A stretch of DNA of 64,000 nucleotides from Labia minor. Lineage: Eukaryota > Arthropoda > Insecta > Dermaptera > Spongiphoridae. Location of the stretch: positions 29,547,172 to 29,611,171 of the forward strand of contig OY720344.1 in NCBI GenBank assembly GCA_963082975.1, read 5' to 3'. The translations under genes were made by a program, and so were the position numbers. Within the stretch, counting starts at the first letter, position 1. Each line of letters opens with the position of its first letter. This document shows, piece by piece, positions 24,356 to 37,195 of this stretch. Below the pieces are notes generated by a model. It saw only the letters and a program-made list of their open reading frames with translations, did not search any database and was not told where the DNA came from.

Positions 24356-25163
24356 CAGTAGAAGTCCATTAGTCCGGCATCCAACAGTCCGGAATGCCCG
24401 ATAGTCCGGCATCGCTCCGGAAAATTGTAAAAATTTTGGTTTTCTCCAAAAGTGTGTCTTTAAAGCAAATAAAAACGCTCGAGAGCTATTCCCCTTTTGT
24501 GATAGGTAAATTTTCAAAACCCAGGGCTTGCACACTTGCCTGTCCAAAACGATGCTCAATCAAATGCGTGGATGACTGCGTCCTCTTTAAAGACTGTTTT
24601 TTCACCACTTTGTGCCTGAGGTCAAGGAATCCTTCAAAAACCTTGGTCTACCAGAAGATACTAAAGCCATCCTTCTTTTGGACAATTGCAAAGCCCACCT
24701 GACAGTAGATGAGTCAGTTTCTGGAAATATTGTTGCTCCTCTGCTCCCACTTAACATAAAATCTTTGATTCAACCCATGGACCAAGGGGTTATTCAAAAT
24801 TTTAAATGCTTTTATAGAATGTCTTTTATTCAAGGCATGTTAAATGCCGACTGTGACTAGCTACACTGCTTCAGAAATTATTGATTTCAATATCATTAGA
24901 AATAAATTTTATACTAAACGCCAAAAGTCAAGAAAACAAAAAGACATTCGTGACTTTTTTAAATCAAAGTGAAATATTTTTTACAGTACGTGTAATACAT
25001 TATATGAAATGTAAAATAAACTTTTTTGTATGTATTTGCATACTGTATTTTTAGTTTAATTATTAACCTAATTGTTCTTATAATTACCGCCCGATAATCC
25101 GGAATTTCCGGTAGTCCGGCACCGAGAAGGTCCCGAACGTGCCGGATTATCGGACTTCTACTG
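24356..25163 (+). mobile_element. Tigger/pogo-type DNA transposon, internally deleted
   Basis: Left end cagtagaagtcc followed by attagtccggca; right end, reverse-complemented, cagtagaagtcc followed by gataatccggca: a 24-bp terminal inverted repeat with three mismatches. GTCCGG/CCGGAC motifs repeat inside both ends. The right end is followed by TA, the target dinucleotide of the group; the left TA is lost. At 808 bp it is much shorter than an autonomous Tigger, and only the second half of the transposase remains. Confidence 0.92.
24394..24972 (+). pseudogene. Tigger transposase, C-terminal half, frameshifted
   Basis: The DDE catalytic region of a pogo-family transposase is split over at least two frameshifts between 24500 and 24620. 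A first frame reads VIGKFSKPRA, a second SNAWMTAS, a third FVPEVKESF. From 24612 one frame stays open to 24857: LLLDNCKAH holds the second catalytic aspartate and [11 protein letters not shown] the third. A later stretch ending KDIRDFFKSK before a TGA at about 24970 matches the usual basic C-terminus. The DNA-binding N-terminus and first catalytic aspartate are deleted, so it cannot be active. Confidence 0.88.
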
Positions 25164-25169
25164 TATATA

Positions 25170-25901
25170 ACTGCATGTGTAATAAAAATACAAATTTTAA
25201 CAAAATAAACATTAAAAAAAATATCTATATATATAACTTCTCATAAAAACTTTTGTTTTTTGTCTAGTCTATTTTTAATTAAGGCTTTAAAACGTAATAA
25301 TTATTTTTCAATCGATAAGATTTTCTTTTCGATTGGTTTGAGGTGATACTAACACAGGTTGAAAATTCACTTCACTGGTAAATTTAAATTAAGCATAGAT
25401 TTATTGATTGATAGTTTAGTGAATGGTAAAAATCATATAGGGCTAGCCGGGCGGGCGCCGATTAAAAAAAATAAAATATCTTTTTACATTCATTTTTTTT
25501 ATATTTTATAAATTAAAATTGATCATTTTTCTTGAGTTATCGATTTTATCAGCAAGGAATAAATTGTTTTTCTTTTAATAATATCAAGATTTCATAATAA
25601 CTCAAAAAAAAGATTAATAGGCAAAAACAAAAATTTACTAATAAAAATAATGAAACCTAAGAATTTTTATGACTTTTATCACACATTTATGTAGAATGTA
25701 GACAAATGATTTTTAAACTATTAAAAGTTTATTTTTATTTATTTTGAAAAGATAATTTTTAAAAAGAGTGCGAAATTTTGTTTTGTTTTTGGCCCTAGAT
25801 AAAATAAAAATTTCTTCAACCACAATTTATCGCTTCTCTCACACTCATACTTAAGAATCTTTAAGATGGACTGAAGCACATAATATAATTAAATAATAAT
25901 A

Positions 25902-25933
<32 letters not shown>

Positions 25934-27215
25934 GTTTAAATATTAATTTAAAAATGTTATATTTTTCTATTATAAATTAATTCTATTATTTTATTAAATA
26001 GTAAGTCTATTCTACAAACTTATCAGTGAATAGAACTACCTAAATAGGATATTATATTATGCCAGTACAAAAGGTTGCCATCTCCTAGGCACTAAAAGCA
26101 AACTTGATTCTATTCTCTTAATGCATTATATCGGGGAAAAGAAATTAAGTAAAGATAATTTTACAAAGGAATGTCATCTCCTAAGGGGTTGCAAATCAAT
26201 TTTCATTCTTTCAAATTCTTTTAATTGAATTATTATTTTTCAATGAAAGTTGAATAATAAAGAACGATCCAAGAAATCTTTAACCAACTAGAAACAAACA
26301 AAGGTTCTTTTGGTATAATATACTAAATTAAAAGAAAAATCAATGTTAATTTTTGAATAAATAAGAAAGATAAATTTAATAACCGAATATTTTGGATAAT
26401 AGTTACACTATTATTACTTGATTACTAAATATAAAATATTTGCTTATTAATGATTACAAATAAATTGTATATGTTTGTATGTAGGTATAATTCAATCTTA
26501 AATATCAAATATACTAAAAAAATTAACCAATATTTCTATAGATACTTACAATATTTTATCACATATTATTGGAAAACCTATTGTGGGGATCGACCGGTGA
26601 TATAATTATAAGTAGATATAGGGAAATGAAGACATTAAAAGAAATAGTTCGAGGATTCATAGAATAGATATTGCCTGTCGACCTCGGTCCTTCTAGAAAT
26701 ACTAATGAATGAATCATTTATTAATAAATATAACTTATACAATAAATACTTAAAATATGTTTTTATTAAAACTAATTGATATGAAGCAATTGGAATTTAT
26801 CTAGTAAATAATTTATAAAAGCATTAAAAAAAGCATAAAATTATATATAACAATTAGGAAGGATAAGAAAATTAAATTCAAAGATATGATTTCTAAAATA
26901 TGGGGATATAACAATAGTTCAATCCTATACTGGCGTGAAGAAGAGTAGGAGGTAATAAACTTGGAAGTAAATCTCATATTTATAAATAATATCATAATAT
27001 TATCATTATTATTATTATTTGATGATCGAGCCACCTCAGCAAATACGACCATTTATTCCTAAAAGTATCATCCATCGTATATGATTAATCTTATTCTTCT
27101 CTAATATTCTTCTCTCTCTATTCCAGGGAGAATTTCATCCTCTTCTCAGGGACACAACAAGATAAACAGTAAATTACTGAATCCTGATCGAGAAACTTTC
27201 TTTATGAAATATTTC
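25170..27215. other. AT-rich stretch, no supported gene
   Basis: Contains a short GC-rich motif ggctagccgggcgggcgcc at 25442-25460, a TA run (25902-25928) and two similar phrases ccatctcctaggcac and tcatctcctaagggg about 100 bp apart. A 79-codon minus frame at 26813-27052 has an Asn run and no domain, and I do not call it. Confidence 0.5.
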
Positions 27216-27556
27216 TCGGTCGCTTCTAGTTTCCGAGATAAAAATTATTAAAGTTTGACAGATAAACGAGCTATGTACATCCAAATGAGCAGTCATTTAG
27301 TAATGTTTTATTGAATAATTCACTAATTATTCACTTATTCACTAATTTTCGTTTTTTTTTCGATTCGGTTTGGATATAGGAAAATTAAAAAAAATTAATT
27401 AATTTTTAAATTTGCCTATATCCAAAACGAACAGAAAATTAATGAAGCCCTCTATTGGCCAAATGAATAAACATGGTAGCTAAATTGAATATCAATTAAT
27501 TTATATGCAAATTTTAATAAATTTTTATCTCCGAAACTATAAGTGATCGAACCACT
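27216..27556. repeat. Foldback (inverted-repeat) element, about 340 bp
   Basis: The left arm (gcttctagtttccgagataaaa) returns inverted at the right end as gataaaa with ggagataaaaatttattaaa on the other strand. Inner pairs also match: ggtttggatatagg against cctatatccaaaac, and actaattttcg against the inverted gaaaattaatga. The whole unit can fold into an interrupted hairpin. No flanking duplication is obvious and there is no coding capacity. Confidence 0.7.
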
Positions 27557-27663
27557 TTCTAATTTAATAGTCACTTGTAATTAATAAAGGAATTCACTGG
27601 TAAAGTTTTATCCAAATCCATAAAGCTTCCGTTTTTGTAAACAATTAACAATATACTTTAAAT

Positions 27664-27975
27664 CAGTGGTTCCCAAAGTGCTATATATCGACCCCTATGG
27701 GTCTATGGCAACCTGCAAGGGGTCTACGGCAGCGAGTAAAAAATTTGGGGATCCATGAAATGAAAATGGGGGTCTACGTGTTTTCCCGACATGGCTCTAA
27801 AAAAAAGGTAAATTGTTTTTCCGACAAGGCTCTTAAAACATTTTTGATTTTTCAATAAGGCTCTAAAAAAAGGGTAAAAGTTGTTTATAAAAAATCAAAA
27901 TAAATTTAGGGGGTCTACCCAAAACCGAAAAACATGGCAAGGGGTCTACGACACAAAAAAGTTTGGGAACCTATG
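27664..27975. mobile_element. hAT-type MITE, 312 bp
   Basis: Ends are cagtggttcccaaa and, reverse-complemented from the right, cataggttcccaaac. Flanking 8-mers are ctttaaat (27656-27663) and ctttaaaa (27976-27983), 7 of 8 identical. The interior repeats ggggtctac and ggctctaaaaaa motifs several times, as in other hAT MITEs. Non-autonomous. Confidence 0.9.
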
Positions 27976-27983
27976 CTTTAAAA

Positions 27984-29157
27984 AAATAAATAGTTTAAAT
28001 ATTTAATAATAATATTTAATATTTACTATTAAATTACATTATTTTTATTATAAAAATTTAATCTTTTAATAGAATATATATTGTTAATTGAAAGAATACA
28101 CTATTTATCACACAAATCCTGTAATTAGTAAATATTTTAATTTTTTATTAATAACAGACATATGTAATATATTTTATTTAACCATCATTTACAATTAATT
28201 ATGATTAAAAAAGTTTTTAAAATTTCGAATTTAATACTATTTTTTTAAAATGAATTATAATAATGCACAATAATATAATTGCTTTACGTAGTAGATATAC
28301 AAAAATATGATATGCGATAAAATATATTTTTTATTTAAAATAGTAAGTGAATTTACATATTAACGAATTATATTTAGTATATATATTAGTAAATAGATAT
28401 ACGTATGGATATATGGATACAGATAATTATTCCTTTTAATGTAATAAGTGACTTAATTAAAAATTCTATTAAAAAAAAATAAATATTAAATAAATATATA
28501 GATTATAAATATAAAAAATGAATTTATAATTCTTAATTAGTTTTGTTGACAAATCATATTTTCAAATGTTGATATTATATAATTCCCACTCGATATTTTT
28601 ATATTATTTTTAATGTCAAACTGAAAATTCATATGAACAAGAATAACTATTGGAATTTTGTCTTCGAGATGATTGATATCCAGTCAATTGGAAATTATTC
28701 TCTTCACTAACTTTTATACAAAGGAAATTGTCAAATAGTTTGTTATTTAGAAATGCATTCTTCAAAGTTAAAGAAGAATCTCTCATCTCGTACATTTTTC
28801 AAAGAAATACATTCCTGAAAATAGTCAACACCTCTGAACAATGTTCCCACCTTTTCTAATCTTATTCATGTTCTAAATAAAATCTCTTGCTATCTCATAA
28901 TATTATACTTGTAAATTTCTCGGTCTTTTAAACATGACCTTTTATTTTCTCGAATATATTAAGAACTGTTTTATTTTTAAATAAGACTTAATTTTGAAGA
29001 CCTCAGAAATATATATTTCAATTAACAATAATACATAATAATATTATTATAAAGATATATACATGTAAGTATCTTCTAAATATTTTCATTTTTATTTGTA
29101 TAAGAAAATTTGAACAAAGTTTTTTAAATATATAATAGAGTTTTTTTGATGATGATG

Positions 29158-29217
<60 letters not shown>

Positions 29218-31378
29218 CAATTCATATCTATTTATATAAGTTTTGTCTGCACGTAATGACTTTAATTTAAAAGCATACAATTTGTATTTTATACACAGCA
29301 CGAAATAGTTTTAGAATTATTTGTAAATTTTCAGATAATCTTATTTTCGCTATTATACTCCTTTTTTAGTTAAGAAAAAGTTAAAACTGTAATAAAATAA
29401 TACAAATAAAATCAATTTTTTATATACAATACAAAATAGTATGAATGAAATAATTAAAAGTTAATTTAAATTAGATCCGATAGAAATTAAGTTAAAATTC
29501 TAAAAAATATAAATAAATAATATAAATGAAATCTTTCATAAAAATATTAATTACCACTTATAAATGTAGAAATTTCATCACCGAAGATATAAATTTATAA
29601 TTTATTTTTTTATTAATACTAATATATAAACATATTTTCTAATCAAATTGAAATATGGTTTTGTTTTTTTTTTAAATGTACTTATTTTATTTTTATTAAT
29701 GATTATGAATTAATTTCGCATTAATTTTATAAAACTTCGAATTGTAAATACTTGATGAATATTATTTTTAAATTACGGCCACAATGGACTTAAGATAGCC
29801 CCATAAACCCTTGCTGAAATTAAAATAATATTCGTCAAGCCGTGTGGCTAACATACTCAACATTTCTAAAGTTGTAGAATAAGTGTCTAAAAGAAATAAA
29901 TCAATAACTATAACTAATTCTATTTTATTAACTCACTAAATCAGCAAGTTAAGTTTCACTACCCTGTATGTGGTATGTATAAATTAATATTTTTATAAAC
30001 ATAAATATCATTGAAATAAAATAATATTTGGTACGGTATATGGTATGTTTATTTTTATTATTCTTTCTAAATAAAATTGAAAAACAGCTCAATTAATTAT
30101 TTAATGTTAATAAGAAATGGAATGAATGCAGTGAAGCGCAAACAAACGACCTCTTTGAGCAGATAGCCAAAACAATTTTATTTCAGAATATAAATAATAG
30201 TTAATTAAATTAAAATATGATTAAACCTGCTAATCTGCATTGAATTAACTTTAATTTAATGGTTGATTAATTTCTAATAACTTAATCAAAATGAATATAT
30301 TGATGACTCAATGAGAAGCTATACAATATATTTTTTAAATTAATAATTTGATAATGATTCATTGTGATTAATATTTATTTTAAAATTATTTTAAAGAATT
30401 GTTTAAAAATATTTCTCATATGAAAATTATTATATATATATATGCTTAGATTTAAGATATTTTGTAATTAAATTGATAGGATAGATGAAGCTTTAGTATC
30501 TTTAAAGCCTGCTTTACATGAAACTGTGAGCATTGAATTGATAATAAATTCATATATAATAATATTAATGTAACAAAATATCTAATAATAAAGTGTTATT
30601 GACAAAATAAATAAAATGCAACCGTCATTATTGATCATCATGTTACTTCTTATCGGACTAAATAATTTTAAATCAAGAATTTTTTTAATCAGATAGAATG
30701 AATGGATTGTTTAATCTCTTAAAATATTTTCATCTTAATGAAAACTTCCTTTTGCACCTTTAATTAAAATATATTAAAAAAAAAAATAATTTTAATTATA
30801 ATAAAAAATATATGATTGCGTTTTCTATTTCTTTTATTCACCATTTATTAAACACAAGTATATAAAATAAATGTTTAATGGGAAAAATAAAAAAATAGAG
30901 TGAAATTTATAGCAGCATTTTGAAATCCCATAGCGATTGGTTCTTAAGCGATCAAAACGAGAGGCAATGTTTCAAGCGCGTTGAGTGGTTTTCTTCTAAA
31001 ACCTTGAGATAAAAAAATATGACTTGATTCTAATAGATTTTATCTAGTGAAGAAAAAAAAATCGAAAAATAAATATTTTTTTTTTTTTAGAATAAACGCG
31101 CGTTTACTGTTTTTTATATTTTTGCGATTTGTGATGGTTAGAACTTTCATTACTTAATTTTAATGTGGAGGAAAAAAATTTAAAATTAATTTCTAACATT
31201 TACGATTTTTTAATTGAAACACATAAGAATGGTGAAACTTTCGATAAATGAAAAATATTTATATTTTGGTAGTACAATTCTATCATTATGAATATTAATT
31301 GTTTTATAAATTTTAATTAGATTGTGATGAAATGATTATTTTTATTTTTATTGAACAATCAAGAACATAAGTGAGGCT
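27984..31378. other. AT-rich stretch with a compound microsatellite
   Basis: About 3.4 kb with no gene. It includes the (CT)n(TA)n run at 29158-29215 and a less AT-rich segment (30900-31010) with no identifiable content. Confidence 0.5.
29158..29215. repeat. Compound (CT)n(TA)n microsatellite
   Basis: About 13 CT units pass directly into about 16 TA units. Confidence 0.95.
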
Positions 31379-31386
31379 CTGCTGCT

Positions 31387-31645
31387 CAGTGGTGTATTGC
31401 GAGGGAAACGCGAGGGAACGACGTTCCCTTACCTTTGTTCAGAACGCGTTCCAGTACTTTTTCATGTCCCAACAACTCCCACTTAACTAGTGTTAGGATT
31501 TCTTTTTTGTGTTCGTAAATATTTTGTATAGTAATAATAAGAAAAAATAAAAACTTATATGGAAAAAAATAGATTGCTGAAAATAGGACTTCTTTTTGCT
31601 CCCAGTATGCGTTCCCTTACTTCTTATTTTACCAATACATCACTG
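31387..31645. mobile_element. hAT-type MITE, 259 bp
   Basis: Left end cagtggtgtattg; right end reverse-complemented cagtgatgtattg. A perfect 8-bp duplication ctgctgct flanks it (31379-31386 and 31646-31653). The inner sequence repeats gttcccttac and acgcgttcc near both ends. No coding capacity. Confidence 0.93.
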
Positions 31646-31653
31646 CTGCTGCT

Positions 31654-33730
31654 GATGCATCTTCTAAATATACGTTAGAATATACGTTAAAATCATCAAA
31701 TATTTATTAAATAGTTAAAAAAATATCTCCGGCTTTTTGTGTCTCTTACGCAAGTTGGTTATATTAATTAGATATTCTAAGATCAGTAGAATGAGTGCTA
31801 TCAACCTTTAACTTAATTTTCCTGATCGGATGCGGTACTTTTTATCAAGTAGCTTCCCAATTTTGACCCCGGAGGCTGAGTTGACACCGTTTAAAAAAGT
31901 ATGTTTATTAGCCAATTTGTGAAACATAAAAATTTTTTATCCCATTTCATAACATAAAAGGGTATACAATAATTTTTACATTCAATTGGTGGTGACTCAT
32001 GGTCCGAATTAGTATACATTTACATTTTTAGATTGTCTTACATTATGTACGTTATACTTATTTTAAAATTTATTTGATTTACTGACTAGGAAAAGGCTAT
32101 ATATAAAGAAAAACCTAGTCTATTAGTTAACACCATTAACCACCATCCTACGTGGAGTCTTTATTATAAATTATATATATAATTATTAACATTACGTCCC
32201 ATCTAAATAAAATTAATTTTAAAATTTGAAAAATCAATCAATAACTTATTTTTCTGCAAATTAAAAATAATTTAAATATTATAATAATATTAATTAATAA
32301 TAATTATATATTATTTCTTCTATTAAAGTCTGAAGCAATTGGACACATTGACTCATTTCACATGAATATTATTTATATTTTAATTTCAGTCTTTTGCTCT
32401 AAATGAAATATTTCATCCATTTTCGTGGAATGAATGTAAATATTGCAGTATAGGCAGAGCATATAGGGAGGGCCAATATTAGAAAAAAATATTAATATAT
32501 ATTAAACTTTTTTTTAAAAAAATGAATGGAAAGGAAAATTACACTTTCAATTGGAATTTGTCCAAAAGGTTTTTATTTATTGAGCATTTATGATAACTGA
32601 ACAAATACCGTTTTTTGACAAATCACAACCACAGCTAGAGAGTTTGCTTTTAATTCCAGCTCAATAACCAAAATAATAGATGTCTTCCTCCTAGTTTAAA
32701 TAATGAATAAATATTATTGAATTTTTGTCTATTACCTTAAAATGAATTTTATCCAAATAATTTTAAATCAATTTTGATTTATCTTTTCTGTATATTCTTT
32801 CAATATATACAGGGAATCTACCAGACTAATTATTAATCTAGTCATTTTAATTGTCATAACAATACAATATCTTTCCCCCTTCCATTCGATAATTATTTAA
32901 ATCATTGCAAACAATGCAATTAACTTATTTAGAGCGTTTAATTTATTTGACTCGTTTGCTCTTAATTTGACTTCCTATTTTTTTAATGCCATTTTTAGAA
33001 ATTAAGAATACAATTTCATTAATAAAACCACTCTTTATGCATATTAATTCATTAATTATCTTAATTACACAAAAGTATTAAAAAAATAATCCGCTTTTAT
33101 ATCTTGCCTATATAATCCAAGTTGTTATTATATAAGTAATATTTTAATAAGAAGATTAAAAAACATACCTTACTAACTTAAATCGAAAAATTTTAAATAC
33201 TCTTCTGTAACTTTATTTTTTAAAATTTAATAATTCTTTAATGAATACATAACTTAATTTTTTTATGTATAACTAATGATTAAATATATAAAAAAATTAA
33301 ATCATGGAATCTAATATGATATATATAGTAATTTTTATGTTGCATTATATTAACTTAATTGTGTATTAAAGTAACTTTAGATGCTTGATTTTCTTTTATA
33401 TAGTAAGATTAACATTAGTATTCATTTTCTTAACTTCCCATGATAGTCCTGGAAGATTTTTTGTACTTAAATCATATCATAACATTACAGATAAAACTTT
33501 TTCATCGTTTAAGTTATATATAATGAAAAAACTTTTTATTTTATCAAAAACAAAATAAATAAATTTTCTATCGTTCACTGAGTGTGAAATATTTATTTAT
33601 TAAATAGAAATAAATAAAAAATTTCTACTTTGACAGAATTATAAATTAAACTAAAATTTATTATATACTTATTTTTATACTACAGTGCATACCCATTAAA
33701 CAATTCTACTTTTCTTAATTAAAGTTATAA
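31654..33730. other. AT-rich stretch, no supported gene
   Basis: Holds a short tRNA-like repeat fragment at 32127-32160 and a less AT-rich segment (31806-31890) without recognisable content. Confidence 0.5.
32127..32160 (-). repeat. tRNA-like SINE fragment, copy 1
   Basis: On the minus strand, ccacgtaggatggtggttaa with the flanking bases matches the head of the tRNA-like unit at 40541-40616. Only the A-box half is kept. Confidence 0.4.
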
Positions 33731-34277
33731 TAATCTTATCTTATTATACTACAATGAAAAATTGTATATATATGTATATTTGTATTTTTGAAATATTAAA
33801 TCTCTCGAAGGATTTTTTTTAAATTCACACTATGGATAATATTTATAAAATAAAATCGATCTGTTTGGGTTTTAGCCTCGGGAAAAATTCTGTATCTTTG
33901 TTAGTTTTTTCTTAATTTAAAATAGGAATTTTAATAATAAAAAACATGGCGCCGGGCGACGCCGGACAAAAATTCATTAAATAAAAAGAATTATAAATAA
34001 AATAAAATAAAGATGTTTATTTTAATAATATTTTCTAATCAAATTACAAAATATATATTATGTTATATCCACAGGCCATACTTTTCTGTCTTTCGGTGCA
34101 TTAATACGTACGTTTAAGGGCTGGACTATTTTTTTAATTAAATATGTTCTTTTAAATTATTTGAAATTGTTTAATATATTTTGTTGTTTATTTATTTTAA
34201 ATAAAAATTTTAATCTTAAATATTCATAGTTCATAAGGAATATTTTTTTAAAGTACTGAGCGGTGGCTCGGTGAACC
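33731..34277 (+). repeat. Interspersed repeat family 2, copy 1
   Basis: Matches 40011-40503 on the opposite strand. Shared landmarks are cttatcttattata, aatcgatctgtttgg, gccatacttttctgtcttt and a terminal GC-rich hairpin near gtactgagcggtggctcgg. The middle (ataaataaaataaa...attatttgaaattgttt) is also shared with family 1, and the head with family 3. It contains catggcgccgggcgacgccg, a strong hairpin. Confidence 0.75.
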
Positions 34278-35549
34278 ATTTAGTACTATATATTATTCTG
34301 CACTACACTATCAATTAATTTTTTTTATTGGAAATTTAACAATTTTGTTCTATTTCTAAATTTTAGTGATATTTAAATTTAAAAATAAATTTATTTTAAT
34401 AACAATTTACTTTGAAAGTTTTCAATTAATTTTTTTTTATCTATGAGATTTAAATTCATTTAAGCCAGATTTATCGTTTATTCGTATATAATTTTCAAAA
34501 ATCTTAAAATAAATAATCTTGGGAAAATTCGATTCCATAATGTCAATAAGTCAGTAATATGGAAAAATTTTGAAAAAAATTTAATTTTTTATTATAATTT
34601 ATCTTATTTCCATTTCGATTCTTTTAATAGGTAAATTTATCAACATTAAATCTTTAGTAGATTTTTAAAAAAATTAAATAATTGAATAAAGTATTAATTT
34701 ATTTATATTGAATTAAATAAGGTCAGTATATTTTAATGACATCAAACATTTGGTAGAAGTTCTAGTTAGACAGCATTTACTCATTTAGGTCAAATTATGA
34801 GAAAGACATGTTAAAGCATGTCTAGCATTCCTCCCATTTGAACAAATTATTATTACAATACATTATTTTTAAATAATTTTCTTGTGTTTGTGTCATCAAA
34901 ATTGTAAAAAAAATAACTTTAAAAAACAAATAATAAATAATAATAAATTTTGTTTGAATTTACAAATTACCTCTATTTTATAGGTATTTATAAGAATAAA
35001 GTTAATTATTTCTACAAAATATATATTTAAAAAAATTCTTTGGCACAGCTGGAAAAAGAAAAATTACTTTATTTTTTCTTTTATTCTTTCTATTGAGAAA
35101 TACTCATAAAACCAATATTGGAAAAACTAAAAAAGCTCTTTTCATTCACACTTGAGTATAAAGGAATAAACAAGAGAACATGTATTCAGAGAGATTTCTA
35201 TTTATAGCAGATTCTCTTCGTTTGGCTGAGTAGATGAAAAAAGAATAGATAAAACATGTTATAAAATATGGGTAGATGGGATGGATAAGAAGTAATATTA
35301 TCTTCTGAGAAAAGTTAAGGAATAAATACTAACTATTTTCTTTGAATTAATATATTAAGTTGTTCGTTGAAATATTTTATTTGATACCATCAAATCATTC
35401 TAAATATTTAATTTTTCAACTATTTTTTATTTTTCATATTAAAAAATATTCTTTGTATATATCTAGGTATTATTAAACTTCTTTAATAAATTCAAGTTTT
35501 GAAAATTGATTTTTTTAAGATTTTGACGATATATATTATGAATATAGAA
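34278..35549. other. AT-rich stretch, no supported gene
   Basis: One small palindrome, gacatgttaaagcatgtc (34804-34821). Nothing else is identifiable. Confidence 0.5.
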
Positions 35550-36815
35550 TGAATCTAGCATTATTCCTCTGGACTATGTATCTATCTATCTCTGTGGCTC
35601 TATGGAACTGGAAAGTTCTTGGCCACAGCAACCACACTTCTCACTGTCCCATCCTGAGCCACAACCATCTACCCCTACCCTATCCTGTCTCTCTCACGTC
35701 CCTTCCTACATTGTCCACCCAAAACCCCCTTGCTCTTCCAAGCGGACGTTTCCAAATAGGTCTCCCCAACAATATACTTTTCCCCCATTCTTTTTTCTCC
35801 CATTCTAGCCTGCCCACCGCACACAGCCTTCTCGATTTTACAATTCTAACTATATCTGGAGATGCATAGAGGTCATGCAATTCCTCGTTATGCAGTCTCC
35901 GCCATACCCCGGTGATCTCATTTTTCTTTGGCCCATAAATGCTGTGAAGAATCCTATTCTCAAATATTCTAAAACTACTCTCGTCCCCCAGGGTCATAGA
36001 CCATGCATCAAACTCATATAATATAACTGGCACAATAATTATTGTATATATATCAATTTTGATCCCCTTTAATAATAGTTTTGAAAGGGTAGCATCTTTT
36101 CTGCATAATAACAGGCGTTATCCGATTTCAACCTCGATTTAAATTCATCTCGAATATTATTATCCTTCGTGATTATAGAACCTAAGTATTTAAATTTTTC
36201 TACATTTGCAAATTCTATATTTTGTATGTTAAGACTTTGTGTGCTAATACTATTCCTCTCTGTTACTAAATACTTTTTCTTAGCACTATTCATTTCCAGC
36301 CCATCTCTTTTCCTGTTTTGATCAATTTTTCTACACTATCATTAATTGCAATTACCGAATCTCCTATTATATTTAAGTCGTCTATGTAACCTAATACTTG
36401 AATTTTTTTTATTTAATTGAATTCCATTTGATTTTTCCCCTTTTGTCTAATTATATATTCCCGTACTAAAATAAAGTTGGTGATAATGCGTCTCCTTGTT
36501 TTAACCCATTCTCAATTTCGAAAGTTTCTGACAGTTGATTCCCGCATCTTACTCTTCCTTTACTACCTTCATCATACATACTAGTTTTTTTCGGAATTAC
36601 CATTAAGATCAAAATTTGAAAAAGTTTTTCCTGGTCTATTGAGTCATATGCTTTTCTAAAGTCTACAAAAAATTGGTGAACAGAAATATTGAATTCGCGT
36701 TTTTTTTCTAATATCAGCATTAATGAAAATATCTGATCTAAAGTTGATCGATTTGGCCTGAACCCGCATTGATTTTCTTCTAATATTTCCTCTGCATATT
36801 GTCGTAATTTTAATA
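35550..36815 (-). pseudogene. Non-LTR retrotransposon (LINE) reverse transcriptase remnant
   Basis: On the minus strand four consecutive frames carry a decayed reverse transcriptase. From right to left: EENQCGFRPNRSTLDQIF, then FFVDFRKAYDSID and NGLKQGDALSPTLF (36466-36815); YIDDLNIIGDS, the catalytic YxDD box (codons 36377-36388); NSAKKKYLV and FKYLGSIITKD (36069-36293); and the post-RT region with EITGVWRRLHNEELHDLY and GRPIWKRPLGRARG (35680-36033). The order and motifs are those of LINE ORF2 proteins common in arthropods. The endonuclease half is missing, as in a 5'-truncated copy. Frameshifts and stops separate the blocks, so it is dead. Confidence 0.92.
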
Positions 36816-36966
36816 AAATAATTATTACTGGACGTTTATAATATTTATGTTCTTGTTATTTATATAAAATTACATTTGAATTTAATTTGATTAATTAATA
36901 TATTTGTTATTTATAATAAACAAGAGAAAGAGAACAAAACATCAACTGAATGTGTTTAACTCCCGG
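36816..36966. other. AT-rich spacer
   Basis: Short AT-rich join between the LINE remnant and the GC-richer patch. No feature. Confidence 0.5.
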
Positions 36967-37195
36967 TTACTTTTTGTTATTCTTTTTCGTAATGACTTGT
37001 TGATTAATGCAAAAGCTACAGTGAACAAGGGGTTGTTTGTTATTTTTGGTCTCCTTGGTAACCGCCATCCTTCTATGAATTGAGAGAACTGCTTTCAATC
37101 TGAGAAGCACAGCTAGCCAGTCATTAATCATGAAGACACGGCTTGTGGTAACGATATTTGGTTGGACACCATAAACCCCCCTCATCTATTATCCC
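36967..37195 (-). promoter_or_regulatory. GC-rich promoter-like patch with RFX- and YY1-like sites
   Basis: A patch near 45% G+C stands out in AT-rich DNA. It holds gtctccttggtaac (37049-37062), close to the RFX X-box palindrome, directly beside ccgccatcctt (37062-37072), which on the minus strand reads aaggatggcgg, the YY1-type start-site motif. The minus strand is open for 72 codons across the patch (SRVFMINDWLAVLLRLKAV inside), and a second, shorter reading from MAVTKETKN starts at the YY1-type ATG. It could be the core promoter plus first coding exon of a leftward gene, or a conserved non-coding element. I cannot recognise a protein. Confidence 0.35.

Noticed and set aside
26813..27052. 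79-codon minus frame with an Asn run
   Set aside because: The Asn run is a translated trinucleotide repeat and the rest is AT-driven hydrophobic sequence.
35549..35869. Plus-strand frame of 106 codons
   Set aside because: It is the antisense shadow of the LINE remnant, whose minus frames carry recognisable reverse transcriptase and post-RT motifs.
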